Source: Arthrobacter rhizophilus (lineage in GTDB: Bacteria > Actinomycetota > Actinomycetes > Actinomycetales > Micrococcaceae). Taken from it: DNA of 64,000 nucleotides. A model generated the notes under the pieces. That model made no database searches. It had not been told where the DNA came from and was given only the letters and a program-made list of their open reading frames with translations. The DNA lies in assembly GCF_026241105.1 (NCBI RefSeq), contig NZ_JAPFFT010000015.1, forward strand, positions 50,397 through 114,396. Direction: 5' to 3'. Numbering within the stretch: the first letter of the stretch is position 1; the number at the start of each line of letters is the position of its first letter. Below are positions 8,204 to 16,828 of this stretch, piece by piece. Made by a program: the position numbers and the translations under genes.

Positions 8204-9526
8204 ATGGTCACCGTGGCGGCAAGCGGTCTCGGCGCCGTCGAGCACATCGTCGTACTGATGCTTGAGAACCGCTCATTCGACCATATGCTCGGATACCTCT
8301 ATGCCGATTCAGGCAATGTGTCCCCTACCGGTGAGCCGTTTGATGGCCTCACAGGCACCGAGTCCTGCCCGGGCACCGACGGCAGCCCGGCCACCGTCTA
8401 TCGGCTGACTCCGTCGACCCCCGACGTCTACTTCATGCCGGGCGCCGACCCTGGAGAGGGATACCAGGCAACCAACGACCAGCTCTATGGCAGCACCAGC
8501 ACGCCGGACGCCGGGGCTGCCCCATCGATGAATGGTTTCGTGAGCAACTATGCGGGCGCCATCAAGGACAACCTGGCCAAGGGTTGGCATGTGGTGCCGG
8601 GAACAACCGAGCAAATGATCATGGGCTGCTACACCCCGCAGACACTGCCTGTGCTGTCTGCGATGGCGGAGGGATTTGCAGTCTGCGACGCCTGGTTCGC
8701 ATCAGCTCCCACCATGACGATGCCCAACCGGGCCTTCGCGTGCGCCGGCACCAGCCAAGGACACCTGGATGACAAGGCCAAGCGATTCACCGTCCCGAGC
8801 ATATTCGGGCACCTGGGCAGCCATGGCATCCCGTGGAAAATCTACGGCGAAACAGAGTCTCCACTGACCAAGCTGGACTTCGACGACACACGGCATGCTC
8901 CGGCGTCGAACGTTGGCCTGTTTACCGATTTCCAGGCCGACGCGGCAGCCGGGAAGCTCCCCGCCTACGCGTTCCTTGAGCCGTCATGGTCCGCGACGGG
9001 CAACAGCGAACACCCCAACTACAACGTCGCCCTCGGCGAGCAGTTCCTGCTCGACGCTTATCGCGCGGTCCACGATGGGCCGGACTGGGACTCCACCCTG
9101 CTGATCGTCACGTATGACGAGCACGGCGGATGCTACGACCACGTGGCCCCGCCGTGGGGCGCGATGCCACCGGACAACGCGCCGGGGGAATTCGGTTTCG
9201 ATTTCACGCGTTTCGGGCCACGGGTGCCAACGGTGCTGATCAGTCCACTCATCCCACGTGGCACCGTCTTTCGAGCTCCCGGTCCGGTCCCGCTCGATCA
9301 CACCAGCATCCTGGCGACCGTCGAACGTCGTTGGAATCTACCAGCACTCACCCGCCGTGATGCAGCGGCGCCTGATGTCGGCGGGGCCCTGAGGCTCGCC
9401 GTCCCCCGCGCTGACGATCCCCTTGCGGACGTTCGGGCACCCGCTCCCCCTCCGACAACACGAGCGTTGGCAGCTCAAACCTCCCACTTGCAGCAGTTGC
9501 ACGACGAACTCCTCGCGCAACCGTAG
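8204..9526 (+). CDS. Phosphoesterase family protein (phospholipase C / acid phosphatase superfamily)
   Basis: 440 residues of the PF04185-type fold. The metal-site motifs are visible: VEHIVVLMLENRSFDHMLGYL at the N-terminus, ASAPTMTMPNRAF with the nucleophile-type threonine region, and LIVTYDEHGGCYDHV plus PLDHTSILATVE toward the end. No signal peptide or Tat motif is seen, unlike the two relatives at 55.4-58.8 kb, so it may be cytoplasmic or use an unusual export route. Start is uncertain: ATG 8204, GTG 8213 after AAGGGG, or an upstream GTG at 8162. Its stop codon lies in a 19-bp tandem duplication. Confidence 0.87.
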   Translation: MVTVAASGLGAVEHIVVLMLENRSFDHMLGYLYADSGNVSPTGEPFDGLTGTESCPGTDGSPATVYRLTPSTPDVYFMPGADPGEGYQATNDQLYGSTSTPDAGAAPSMNGFVSNYAGAIKDNLAKGWHVVPGTTEQMIMGCYTPQTLPVLSAMAEGFAVCDAWFASAPTMTMPNRAFACAGTSQGHLDDKAKRFTVPSIFGHLGSHGIPWKIYGETESPLTKLDFDDTRHAPASNVGLFTDFQADAAAGKLPAYAFLEPSWSATGNSEHPNYNVALGEQFLLDAYRAVHDGPDWDSTLLIVTYDEHGGCYDHVAPPWGAMPPDNAPGEFGFDFTRFGPRVPTVLISPLIPRGTVFRAPGPVPLDHTSILATVERRWNLPALTRRDAAAPDVGGALRLAVPRADDPLADVRAPAPPPTTRALAAQTSHLQQLHDELLAQP

Positions 9527-9554
9527 GATCGGGCTGCAACCGTAGGATCGGGCT
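9517..9554 (+). repeat. Two perfect tandem copies of a 19-bp unit over a stop codon
   Basis: GCAACCGTAGGATCGGGCT occurs at 9517-9535 and again at 9536-9554. The first copy contains the last codons and TAG stop (9524-9526) of the phosphoesterase. It looks like a slippage duplication. Confidence 0.95.
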
Positions 9555-9571
9555 TTGGCTGTAAGTCCTGT

Positions 9572-10687
9572 TCAGGCCACGGTTCCATCGGATGGGTCAA
9601 TGCCAGCCGACGCCGCGTCGCCGCGCCCGGTCCACGTCTTGATAGCAGTCCAGCCAACGGCGGCGGTCGGTACGGCCAACAAGGCACCGATAATGCCTGC
9701 GAGCATCGTGCCAATGGCCAAGGCCAGCAAAATGGCCAGTCCATGAATGCTCAGGACCTTACCCATCAAAACGGGTTGAAGGAAGTGATGTTCCAGCTGG
9801 TTGGCCGCGATGAGGACGGCGAGGACGATGAGGGACGTCACCGGACCGTTCGAGATCAGAGCAACACCCACGGCGAGGGTACCGGCCGCAGTGGAACCAA
9901 CGATGGGAATGAACCCGCCGATAAACACAAAGACGCCCAGAGGTAGGGCAAGCGGAACACCAAGGATGAGCAGGATTGTCCCGATGATCACGCCGTTCAC
10001 TGCTGCGATGAGAGCCGTGCCCCGGACATAGCCTCCCAGAACAGTTGCGCTTCGTTCCGCAGCCAGGTGGGCCTTGCTTCGGTGACCGGCCGGGAGGAAT
10101 CCGAAGAGGAAAGTCCTGATCTTTTCGCCATCTTTGAGGAAGAAGAACAAGATCACCACCATAAGAACCAAGCCAGCCAGAATTTCACCGACCGTACGGG
10201 CCCCGGTGAGCGCTTCGGCACCGAAGGTGCTGCTCGTAAAGAAGCGCTGGACGGAATCGATCACGGAGCGGAGTTGTTCGTCGCTGACTTTGAATGGGCC
10301 GTTGTTCAGAAATTGGTGCAGTTGGTCGATGCCAGCAGTGAATTTCACGGCAAGCTCCTTGGATTGCTCCCTAATAAGAAAGACGATTCCGGTGACGACT
10401 CCGCCGAAGACTGCAAGGATCCCCACGAACGAAGCTGAGACAGCGAGTGCCCGGGGCCACTTGCGAGCAGTCAGCCAACGTACAAGAGGTGAAATTGCTG
10501 AGGCAAGAATGAGCGCGATCGTGACCGGAATAACGGCGAGCGGCACCCTGGTCAAAGCCCACAGAATCACCGATGCCAGAGTGATGACCAGGAGCATCTG
10601 CCCCGAACGGATCCCGGCGCGGCCAAGGCCGTCGGACCAGATCGCCGACGTGGTGCGTTTGTTCGGGGAATTGTTGCCCTCAGGCAT
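9572..10687 (-). CDS. AI-2E family transporter (PF01594 permease)
   Basis: 371 residues with about eight membrane spans in the usual arrangement: paired hydrophobic helices at 30-100, a long amphipathic central segment (KELAVKFTAGIDQLHQFL...), and a C-terminal helical bundle with the family's GGFIPIVGSTAAG and ANQLEHHFLQPVLMGK motifs. The family includes autoinducer-2 exporters, Na+/H+ antiporters and many proteins of unknown substrate; nothing here supports autoinducer transport in particular. AAGGAAG precedes the ATG. It lies 51 bases downstream of the DUF1003 gene on the same strand and may share its transcript. Confidence 0.92.
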   Translation of the reverse strand: MPEGNNSPNKRTTSAIWSDGLGRAGIRSGQMLLVITLASVILWALTRVPLAVIPVTIALILASAISPLVRWLTARKWPRALAVSASFVGILAVFGGVVTGIVFLIREQSKELAVKFTAGIDQLHQFLNNGPFKVSDEQLRSVIDSVQRFFTSSTFGAEALTGARTVGEILAGLVLMVVILFFFLKDGEKIRTFLFGFLPAGHRSKAHLAAERSATVLGGYVRGTALIAAVNGVIIGTILLILGVPLALPLGVFVFIGGFIPIVGSTAAGTLAVGVALISNGPVTSLIVLAVLIAANQLEHHFLQPVLMGKVLSIHGLAILLALAIGTMLAGIIGALLAVPTAAVGWTAIKTWTGRGDAASAGIDPSDGTVA

Positions 10688-10738
10688 TGGCTTCCTTCCT
10701 GGTTCTGGTTCCGGCAGTAAATGCCTCGCCGCGGTGCA

Positions 10739-11191
10739 TTACGAACGGTCTAAGCTCTTGCCCGCAACTGTATCGATCCTGACGTTCCCTGCGGCTGCAA
10801 GTACCTGCAGCTCACGAAGGATCTCCAGTTGCTGACTGTTGATGGCCATGAGCAGGTCGATCTCCTCTTTGGATTTCACGTTGGTGTCATGATCGTGCCG
10901 GGACATCACTGCGGCAATCGCATCCTGACGTTTGGCCGCGATGAGAAGGATGGCTCCCTGCAGCCCTGCCAGCATCGAGAGGAAGAGATTCAACAAAATA
11001 TACGGATACGGATCCCAGGCGTTGTTCGCCAACGCCCAGCTGTTGACGGCTGCCCAGAGGATCATGAACCCGACAAAGCCGCCGACGAAAGGCCAACTGC
11101 CCATCCCGTTCCGCATGACATCCGCGGCGCGTTGACCCCTCGTCAATGATTCCTTGTGGTTTTCGTGCCAGGTCTTTCCCTTATCGCTCAT
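10739..11191 (-). CDS. DUF1003 membrane protein
   Basis: 150 residues. Two membrane helices (SWPFVGGFVGFMILWAAVNSW and PYILLNLFLSMLAGLQGAILLI) are separated by a short polar loop with the DUF1003 hallmark WDPYPYILLNL. The C-terminal third is helical and charged (RHDHDTNVKSKEEIDLL). This family is common in bacteria and some members are linked to acid or manganese-associated stress loci, but no activity is established. GGGTGAGG precedes the ATG. Confidence 0.92.
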   Translation of the reverse strand: MSDKGKTWHENHKESLTRGQRAADVMRNGMGSWPFVGGFVGFMILWAAVNSWALANNAWDPYPYILLNLFLSMLAGLQGAILLIAAKRQDAIAAVMSRHDHDTNVKSKEEIDLLMAINSQQLEILRELQVLAAAGNVRIDTVAGKSLDRS

Positions 11192-11292
11192 GCCTCACCC
11201 TAACGGCGCACTCCAATGGAGCCGCAATTTCCCCCGACCGCTGCGGCATGCCCCACCCAGGTCGTGATTCACCCACATAGGAACCACGGCGG

Positions 11293-12480
11293 CTAGCTCG
11301 CCACGAGGGCGGCAGTGCCTGCCTCTGGCGCGAGGTATGGTTCGCCGGTGTGCCGGTGATCTACGGGTTCGAGGTGGGTAACGCCTGTTGCATATGCGAC
11401 GACTCCGGAGAGACTGCCGGTGCGTTCGTGGGCTTGCCGTTGCCGGGCAGCTCCCGTGCCTTGGCTAAGGATCCTTTGCAATCCCTCCTCGGCGTAGTGT
11501 GCGTCCCCGGTTTCTTCCAGAGCATCGCGGACGTGGGAGTGGAGTGCGGCGAGGACATGCCTTGCGGTGCCGGGCTTATGGGTTTTCGGGTCAAGCAGTT
11601 CCCCGTGCAGGCCGAACCGGCTCGCTCGCCACGTGGCTTGGCGCAGGACAGTGGCAGAAACCATGTCCGGCCGTTGTCCTGACTTCCATTCCCTGGCGGC
11701 AGTGTCCACCAAGGCACGCACGAAGGCCGCAATCAGGACGGTATCCCTGGCATCAAGGCAAACATCCGAGACGCGGATCTCGACCGTAGGATGCCGGGCG
11801 GACAGGCGAGCATCAAAATCCGGGCTCATGACCACCCCGGTTCCCGACAGGTCCGACACCAACGAGTGATAAGCCGCGGCAGACCCGAATACATCGGTGG
11901 GACCGGCGCTGGACCAGCGGTTCCACGCTTGGGTCCGGAAACTGGCGTAACCGCTGTCCGCCCCGTTCCAGAACGGGGAATTCGAACTCAGTGCAGTCAG
12001 CGCCGGAAGCCAGGACCTGATCCGGTCCAAGACTGCGACGCCTTCCTCATCCGAATCAACCGAAACATGGACGTGATATCCGCAGGTCAGCTGCTCTCTG
12101 GCCGTCAGAGCGAACTTTTCCAGGAGTGCGTCGTAGCGCTCGGTGCGGGTTGCATGGGGAGTGACCGGCAGCGGCGACGTCGCGAGGGCGGCAATTCTCG
12201 CACCCGCCTTCCGAGCGAGCGAATCGGCGTAAGAGCGTCCAGCACGTATCTCTGCGGCGAGTGCACTCAGGCTGCTGTGCGGAGAGGTGATGACTTCAAG
12301 TTGCTCCTGCTGAAGCTCGATCGCCAAGGTCGGGAGAAAAGGAGGAGTCATCCCCTGGCGACCGGCGCTATGAAGGCGCAACACCTCGCCAGCGAGAGGC
12401 ACGGGGCTGCCGTTGTCAGGATCCACGATCAGAAATTCTTCTTCAACACCAAGAGTACGCACCTGCCAAGTGTGGGCCAC
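11293..12480 (-). CDS. Glutamate-cysteine ligase family 2 protein, YbdK/carboxylate-amine ligase
   Basis: 395 residues from a GTG start. The N-terminus LGVEEEFLIVDPDNGSPVP is the hallmark of GCS2-type ligases; ELQQEQLEVITSPHSSL, TCGYHVHVSVD and LSSNSPFWNG (ATP and substrate sites) follow, with HPTVEIRVSDVC late. Family members ligate glutamate to an amine such as cysteine using ATP. Actinobacteria have several paralogues, and the substrate of the YbdK group is not settled, so gshA or egtA naming is avoided. No partner gene of glutathione, mycothiol or ergothioneine synthesis is adjacent. Confidence 0.9.
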   Translation of the reverse strand: MAHTWQVRTLGVEEEFLIVDPDNGSPVPLAGEVLRLHSAGRQGMTPPFLPTLAIELQQEQLEVITSPHSSLSALAAEIRAGRSYADSLARKAGARIAALATSPLPVTPHATRTERYDALLEKFALTAREQLTCGYHVHVSVDSDEEGVAVLDRIRSWLPALTALSSNSPFWNGADSGYASFRTQAWNRWSSAGPTDVFGSAAAYHSLVSDLSGTGVVMSPDFDARLSARHPTVEIRVSDVCLDARDTVLIAAFVRALVDTAAREWKSGQRPDMVSATVLRQATWRASRFGLHGELLDPKTHKPGTARHVLAALHSHVRDALEETGDAHYAEEGLQRILSQGTGAARQRQAHERTGSLSGVVAYATGVTHLEPVDHRHTGEPYLAPEAGTAALVAS

Positions 12481-12563
12481 AAAAGCTGCCGCCAGCGACC
12501 ACAGGTCGTAGGACCCCCAAAATCAAACGTTTTCTGGTCAGTGCCGAGGACGTGCCACTGCCG

Positions 12564-12767
12564 CTAGCTGGCCGGCGTCACGACGTCTTCCAACATTGAC
12601 CTGTCGAAGAATCGGATCTCGCCCGTTGCCTGGAAGAACACTGGAACTACTGAAGTGTTCGCGTCCTTCGAGGTTTCGTAGATCTCCGGCGCACCCCCGT
12701 GTTTTCGCGCAATGGTTCCAACCAAGTCGGTACCACGCACCCGGACGGTTCGATATTTGTAGCTCAT
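12564..12767 (-). CDS. Small hypothetical protein, 67 aa
   Basis: Not recognised. The ATG at 12767 follows GAAAGGG five bases upstream. The protein has an alternating beta-like pattern (YKYRTVRVRGTDLVGTIARKHGG) and an acidic end (FFDRSMLEDVVTPAS), with no signal or membrane segment. The longer frame to 12857 has no support. It lies 83 bases upstream of the YbdK-like ligase on the same strand and diverges from the CO dehydrogenase operon; the 261-base gap to coxM holds no further gene. Confidence 0.6.
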   Translation of the reverse strand: MSYKYRTVRVRGTDLVGTIARKHGGAPEIYETSKDANTSVVPVFFQATGEIRFFDRSMLEDVVTPAS

Positions 12768-13028
12768 TTGGACCCTTTCGTCAGCCAAGGCAAACCCTAC
12801 TCCTGAGAGCCGCGCAGGGAGCTGGTCCCGGGCGTCCCTGCCCCAAGGCATCAACAATCCACGGTTCCTCTGGAGCCCAAATGCGGACGTACGCGGCTAG
12901 CTCTCAGCAGTCGAAGCGGCCATGATATTGCCTTCATGACCATGTTGACACCCACATTGACGGGGGCAAGACTGATCTTAGATCCGCGTCCTACGACCTG
13001 CAGGACGTCTGGCCCTAAGGGGTGGACA

Positions 13029-13907
13029 ATGCAGATTCCGGCTCCATTTGATTACGAGCGCGCGAGCGACGTGGCTAACGCGCTGGTACTCCTCGAACGC
13101 CACGGTCCCGAGTCGCGGATCATCGCGGGCGGACACAGCTTGCTGCCAATGATGAAGCTGCGTCTGGCGCGGCCGGAGTGGCTGATCGACATCAACGACC
13201 TGGCGGAACTGGATTTCATCCGCCGGGAAGGTGACCAGTTGCGCATAGGCGCACTGACCCGCCATACAACGCTTCTGGAGTCCGCCGACGTCGCCGAGCT
13301 CTTTCCGATAATTCGCGACGCCGAGCAGGTTATCGCGGACCCTGTGGTCCGCAACCGTGGCACGATCGGCGGCTCGCTCTGCCAAGCGGATCCGGCCGAA
13401 GACCTGTCTACCGTCTGCGATGTTCTGCGCGCCCAGGCCGTGATCCGCGGGCCCGACGGCGAACGGATCGTCGCTATGTCGGACTTCCACCGTGGCCCCT
13501 ATGAAACCGCCGTGGCGCAGAACGAGCTGTTGTACGAAATCCGCTTTACGATCCACCCGCGCTCGGGCAGCGCCTATGAAAAGGTGGAACGCCGCGTGGG
13601 TGACTGGGCAGTCGTCGCGGCCGGGGCCGCCGTCGGGCTTTCCCAAGACGGCACGATCGAAGAGGCCGCGATCGGGCTGACGGCGGTTGGGCTGGACGGC
13701 ACTGTCCCCGAGGCCGAAGCCACGCTCCGCGGACGGCAGCCGCATGAAGACCTCTTCATCGAGGCCGCCCGCATCGCAGCCGCCGTCTGCCACCCGGTCG
13801 ACGACCAACGTGGACCGGTCGACTATAAACGGCATCTGGCCGACGAACTCACCCGCAGGGTCCTGCGGCGTGCGTGTGCGCGCGCCGCCGGTGCACAGGA
13901 AGGCTGA
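13029..13907 (+). CDS. coxM: Aerobic carbon monoxide dehydrogenase, medium (FAD) subunit
   Basis: 292 residues. The flavoprotein motifs of the xanthine oxidase family are present: AGGHSLLPMMKLRLA near 35-50 (FAD pyrophosphate) and RNRGTIGGSLCQADPAEDL near 105-123, followed by the CO_deh_flav_C domain (SGSAYEKVERRVGDWAVVAAGAA). It passes electrons from the FeS subunit via FAD to the respiratory chain. ATG 13029 follows AAGGGG. Gene order M-S-L, with 5-bp and 4-bp junctions, is that of form I enzymes. A possible promoter is TTGACG (12957-12962), 16 bases, TAGATC. Confidence 0.95.
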   Translation: MQIPAPFDYERASDVANALVLLERHGPESRIIAGGHSLLPMMKLRLARPEWLIDINDLAELDFIRREGDQLRIGALTRHTTLLESADVAELFPIIRDAEQVIADPVVRNRGTIGGSLCQADPAEDLSTVCDVLRAQAVIRGPDGERIVAMSDFHRGPYETAVAQNELLYEIRFTIHPRSGSAYEKVERRVGDWAVVAAGAAVGLSQDGTIEEAAIGLTAVGLDGTVPEAEATLRGRQPHEDLFIEAARIAAAVCHPVDDQRGPVDYKRHLADELTRRVLRRACARAAGAQEG

Positions 13908-13912
13908 AAGCA

Positions 13913-14437
13913 ATGGAGATCAGCATGACGGTCAACGGGGACAAGGTGACCCGGGAGATCGAACCCCGCGTATTGCTGGTCCACTTCATCCGCGAAAACC
14001 TTGGACTGACCGGCACGCACTGGGGATGTGACACCAGCAACTGCGGAACCTGTGTCGTGTTGATGGACGGACAGCCGGTGAAATCGTGCACGGTGCTAGC
14101 AGCCATGGCTGATGGACACGACATCCGGACAGTCGAGGGGCTGGCCGTCGGTGGCACGCTCGATCCGGTGCAGCAGGGGTTCATGGAGGAACACGGCCTG
14201 CAATGCGGATTCTGCACTCCGGGAATGATGCTCACCGCCAGGGCCCTGTTGGACCGCAATCCGCATCCCGACGACGCCGAGATCCGCCAAGCGATTTCCG
14301 GCCAGATTTGCCGTTGCACCGGTTACGCGACCATTGTCCGTTCGGTGCAATGGGCCGCAGCCCACCCGCTAGGAACGGACGCCGCGACCGACGACGGCGG
14401 TGCCGGAGCAACCATCGAAGAAGGGGTGACGGCATGA
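13913..14437 (+). CDS. coxS: Aerobic carbon monoxide dehydrogenase, small (2Fe-2S) subunit
   Basis: 174 residues. Both [2Fe-2S] clusters are intact: the plant-ferredoxin type with Cys39, Cys44, Cys47 and Cys59 (GCDTSNCGTC...C) and the helical one with Cys98, Cys101, Cys133 and Cys135 (CGFC...CRC). The C-terminal tail of about 25 residues (TDAATDDGGAGATIEEG) is extra and acidic compared with usual small subunits. ATG 13913 lies five bases after the coxM stop; ATG 13925 is an alternative. The stop overlaps the coxL start (ATGA). Confidence 0.96.
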   Translation: MEISMTVNGDKVTREIEPRVLLVHFIRENLGLTGTHWGCDTSNCGTCVVLMDGQPVKSCTVLAAMADGHDIRTVEGLAVGGTLDPVQQGFMEEHGLQCGFCTPGMMLTARALLDRNPHPDDAEIRQAISGQICRCTGYATIVRSVQWAAAHPLGTDAATDDGGAGATIEEGVTA

Positions 14438-16827
14438 CCATCACCCAGGAGCATGCACCCAATCCGGCGGCCGGAGACCCAAGCCGCCCGATCGGGTTTG
14501 GCCGCCTCCAGCGCAAGGAGGACCCGCGGTTCGTCCGCGGCAAGGGCAATTACATTGACGACATCGTGCTGCCCGGCATGCTGCATGGAGCCATACTGCG
14601 CGCACCCGTTGCGCACGCCCGGCTGGTTTCAATCGACACCACTGAGGCCTTGGCGCACCCCAAGGTACTCGCCGTCATCACGGGCAAAGACTTGCAGGCC
14701 CTCAAACTTGCGTGGGCGCCCACCCTGTCGGCGGACGTTCAGGCAGTCCTCGTCACGGACAAGGTCCGCTTCCAGGGCCAAGAGGTCGCTTTCGTCGTCG
14801 CCGAGGACCGCTACGCCGCGCGGGACGCCCTGGAGCTGATCGACGTCGAATACGACATGTTGCCGCCGGTGATTGATGCCCGCCGCGCCCTCGACCCCGG
14901 CGCGCCGGTCATCCGTGACGATATCGAGGGCCGGACGGACAACCGGATCTTCGACTGGGAGATCGGAGATGCGGCCGAAACCGAGGCCGTGTTCGCCACT
15001 GCCGACCTCGTGGTCGCGCAGGAGGTTGTCTACCCGCGTGTGCACCCGGCGCCCATGGAAACCTGCGGTGCCGTGGCGGACTTCGATCCGGTCGACGGCA
15101 GGTTGACCCTTTACGAAACAACCCAGGCCCCGCATGCCCACCGGACGCTGTACGCCATAGTCGCCGGAATCCCGGAACACAAGATCCGCATCGTCTCCCC
15201 CGATATCGGCGGAGGCTTTGGCAACAAGGTGGGTATCTATCCCGGTTACGTCTTGGCCGTCGTCGGTTCGATCGTCACCGGCAAGCCGGTGAAGTGGGTG
15301 GAGGACCGCTCGGAAAACCTGATGTCGACGTCGTTCGCCCGCGACTACATCATGCAGGGCGAGATCGCGGCTACCAAGGACGGCAAGATCCTCGCAGTCC
15401 GCACCAACGTGCTGGCAGACCACGGTGCGTTCAATGCCACCGCGCAGCCCACCAAGAACCCGGCCGGCTTCTTCTCCATCTTCACCGGGAGCTACGACCT
15501 GAAAGCGGCCTACTGCAAGGTCACCGGCGTCTACACCAACAAGGCCCCCGGAGGGGTGGCTTACGCCTGTTCCTTCCGCGTGACGGAGGCGGTCTACCTG
15601 GTCGAGCGCATGGTGGACATCCTGGCCCGGAAACTGGAGATGGATCCGGCAGAGCTTCGACTGAAGAATTTCATCAAGCCGGAACAGTTCCCTTACGCCA
15701 ACAAGACTGGCTGGGTCTACGATTCGGGCAACTACGAGCCCGCCATGCGGCTCTCCATGCAAATGGCCGGGTACGACGATCTCCGCCGCGAACAGCTCGA
15801 AAAGCGGGAGCGCGGCGAACTGATGGGCATCGGCGTCTCCTTCTTCACTGAGACCGTCGGCGCCGGGCCGCGCAAGCACTTCGACATCGTTGGGCTGGGC
15901 ATGGCCGACGGCGCGGAACTCCGCGTCCACCCCACCGGCAAGGCCGTCGTCAGGATCTCCGTGCAGAGCCAGGGTCAGGGCCACGAAACCACGTTCGCCC
16001 AGATCGTGGCCGAGGAGCTTGGCATCCCTCCCGAGAGCATCGACGTCGTACACGGCGACACCGACCAAACGCCCTTCGGCTTGGGCACTTACGGCAGCCG
16101 GTCGACCCCCGTCAGCGGCGGCGCAGTAGCGCTTGTGGCGCGCAAGGTCCGGGAAAAGGCGAAGTTCATTGCTGCTGCGATGCTTGAGACCCGGCCCGAG
16201 GACCTCGAGTGGGAAAAGGGCCGCTGGTTCGTCAAGGGCGATCCGAGCGTCGGTAAGACAATCGCCGAGATCGCCTTCGGCGCCCACGGCACCGTTGCCC
16301 TGCCTGAAGGCATCGACGGCAACCTGGACGCGGAGGTAACCTATGACCCTCCCAACCTGACGTTTCCGTTTGGTGCCTATATCTGCGTTGTAGATGTCGA
16401 CGCCGGGACCGGACACGTCAAGGTCCGGCGCTTCATCGCGGTGGACGATTGCGGGACCCGGATCAACCCGATGATCATCGAGGGGCAGGTCCACGGCGGG
16501 CTGACCGACGGCGTCGGGATGGCGCTCATGCAAATCATCGCGTTCGACGAGGAGGGCAACTGCCTCAGCGGATCGTTCATGGACTACCTCATCCCCACGG
16601 CGATGGAAGTCCCGGACTGGGAGACCGGGTTTACCGTCACGCCGTCGCCGCACCACCCCATCGGAGCCAAAGGCATCGGCGAGTCGGCCACTGTCGGTTC
16701 CCCGCCGGCCATCGTCAACGCCATCGTGGATGCTTTGACGCCGTACGGCGTGACGCACATGGATATGCCGTGCACGCCGGCCCGGGTGTGGGAGGCCATG
16801 CAGGGCCGAGCCAGGCCACCGGTGTGA
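14434..16827 (+). CDS. coxL: Aerobic carbon monoxide dehydrogenase, large (Mo-Cu) subunit, form I
   Basis: 797 residues, full length. The active-site loop AYACSFR is at 376-382; its Cys379 matches the copper-ligating cysteine of the Mo-S-Cu centre, and AYxCSFR is the form I signature that separates true CO dehydrogenases from form II (AYRGAGR-type). Other molybdopterin contacts are GGGFGNKVGIYPGYV near 255 and QSQGQGHETTFAQI near 510, and GAKGIGESATVGSPPAIVNA near the end contains the family's catalytic glutamate. It oxidises CO to CO2 at the cytoplasmic side of the membrane with coxM and coxS. Confidence 0.97.
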   Translation: MTITQEHAPNPAAGDPSRPIGFGRLQRKEDPRFVRGKGNYIDDIVLPGMLHGAILRAPVAHARLVSIDTTEALAHPKVLAVITGKDLQALKLAWAPTLSADVQAVLVTDKVRFQGQEVAFVVAEDRYAARDALELIDVEYDMLPPVIDARRALDPGAPVIRDDIEGRTDNRIFDWEIGDAAETEAVFATADLVVAQEVVYPRVHPAPMETCGAVADFDPVDGRLTLYETTQAPHAHRTLYAIVAGIPEHKIRIVSPDIGGGFGNKVGIYPGYVLAVVGSIVTGKPVKWVEDRSENLMSTSFARDYIMQGEIAATKDGKILAVRTNVLADHGAFNATAQPTKNPAGFFSIFTGSYDLKAAYCKVTGVYTNKAPGGVAYACSFRVTEAVYLVERMVDILARKLEMDPAELRLKNFIKPEQFPYANKTGWVYDSGNYEPAMRLSMQMAGYDDLRREQLEKRERGELMGIGVSFFTETVGAGPRKHFDIVGLGMADGAELRVHPTGKAVVRISVQSQGQGHETTFAQIVAEELGIPPESIDVVHGDTDQTPFGLGTYGSRSTPVSGGAVALVARKVREKAKFIAAAMLETRPEDLEWEKGRWFVKGDPSVGKTIAEIAFGAHGTVALPEGIDGNLDAEVTYDPPNLTFPFGAYICVVDVDAGTGHVKVRRFIAVDDCGTRINPMIIEGQVHGGLTDGVGMALMQIIAFDEEGNCLSGSFMDYLIPTAMEVPDWETGFTVTPSPHHPIGAKGIGESATVGSPPAIVNAIVDALTPYGVTHMDMPCTPARVWEAMQGRARPPV

Positions 16828-16828
16828 C

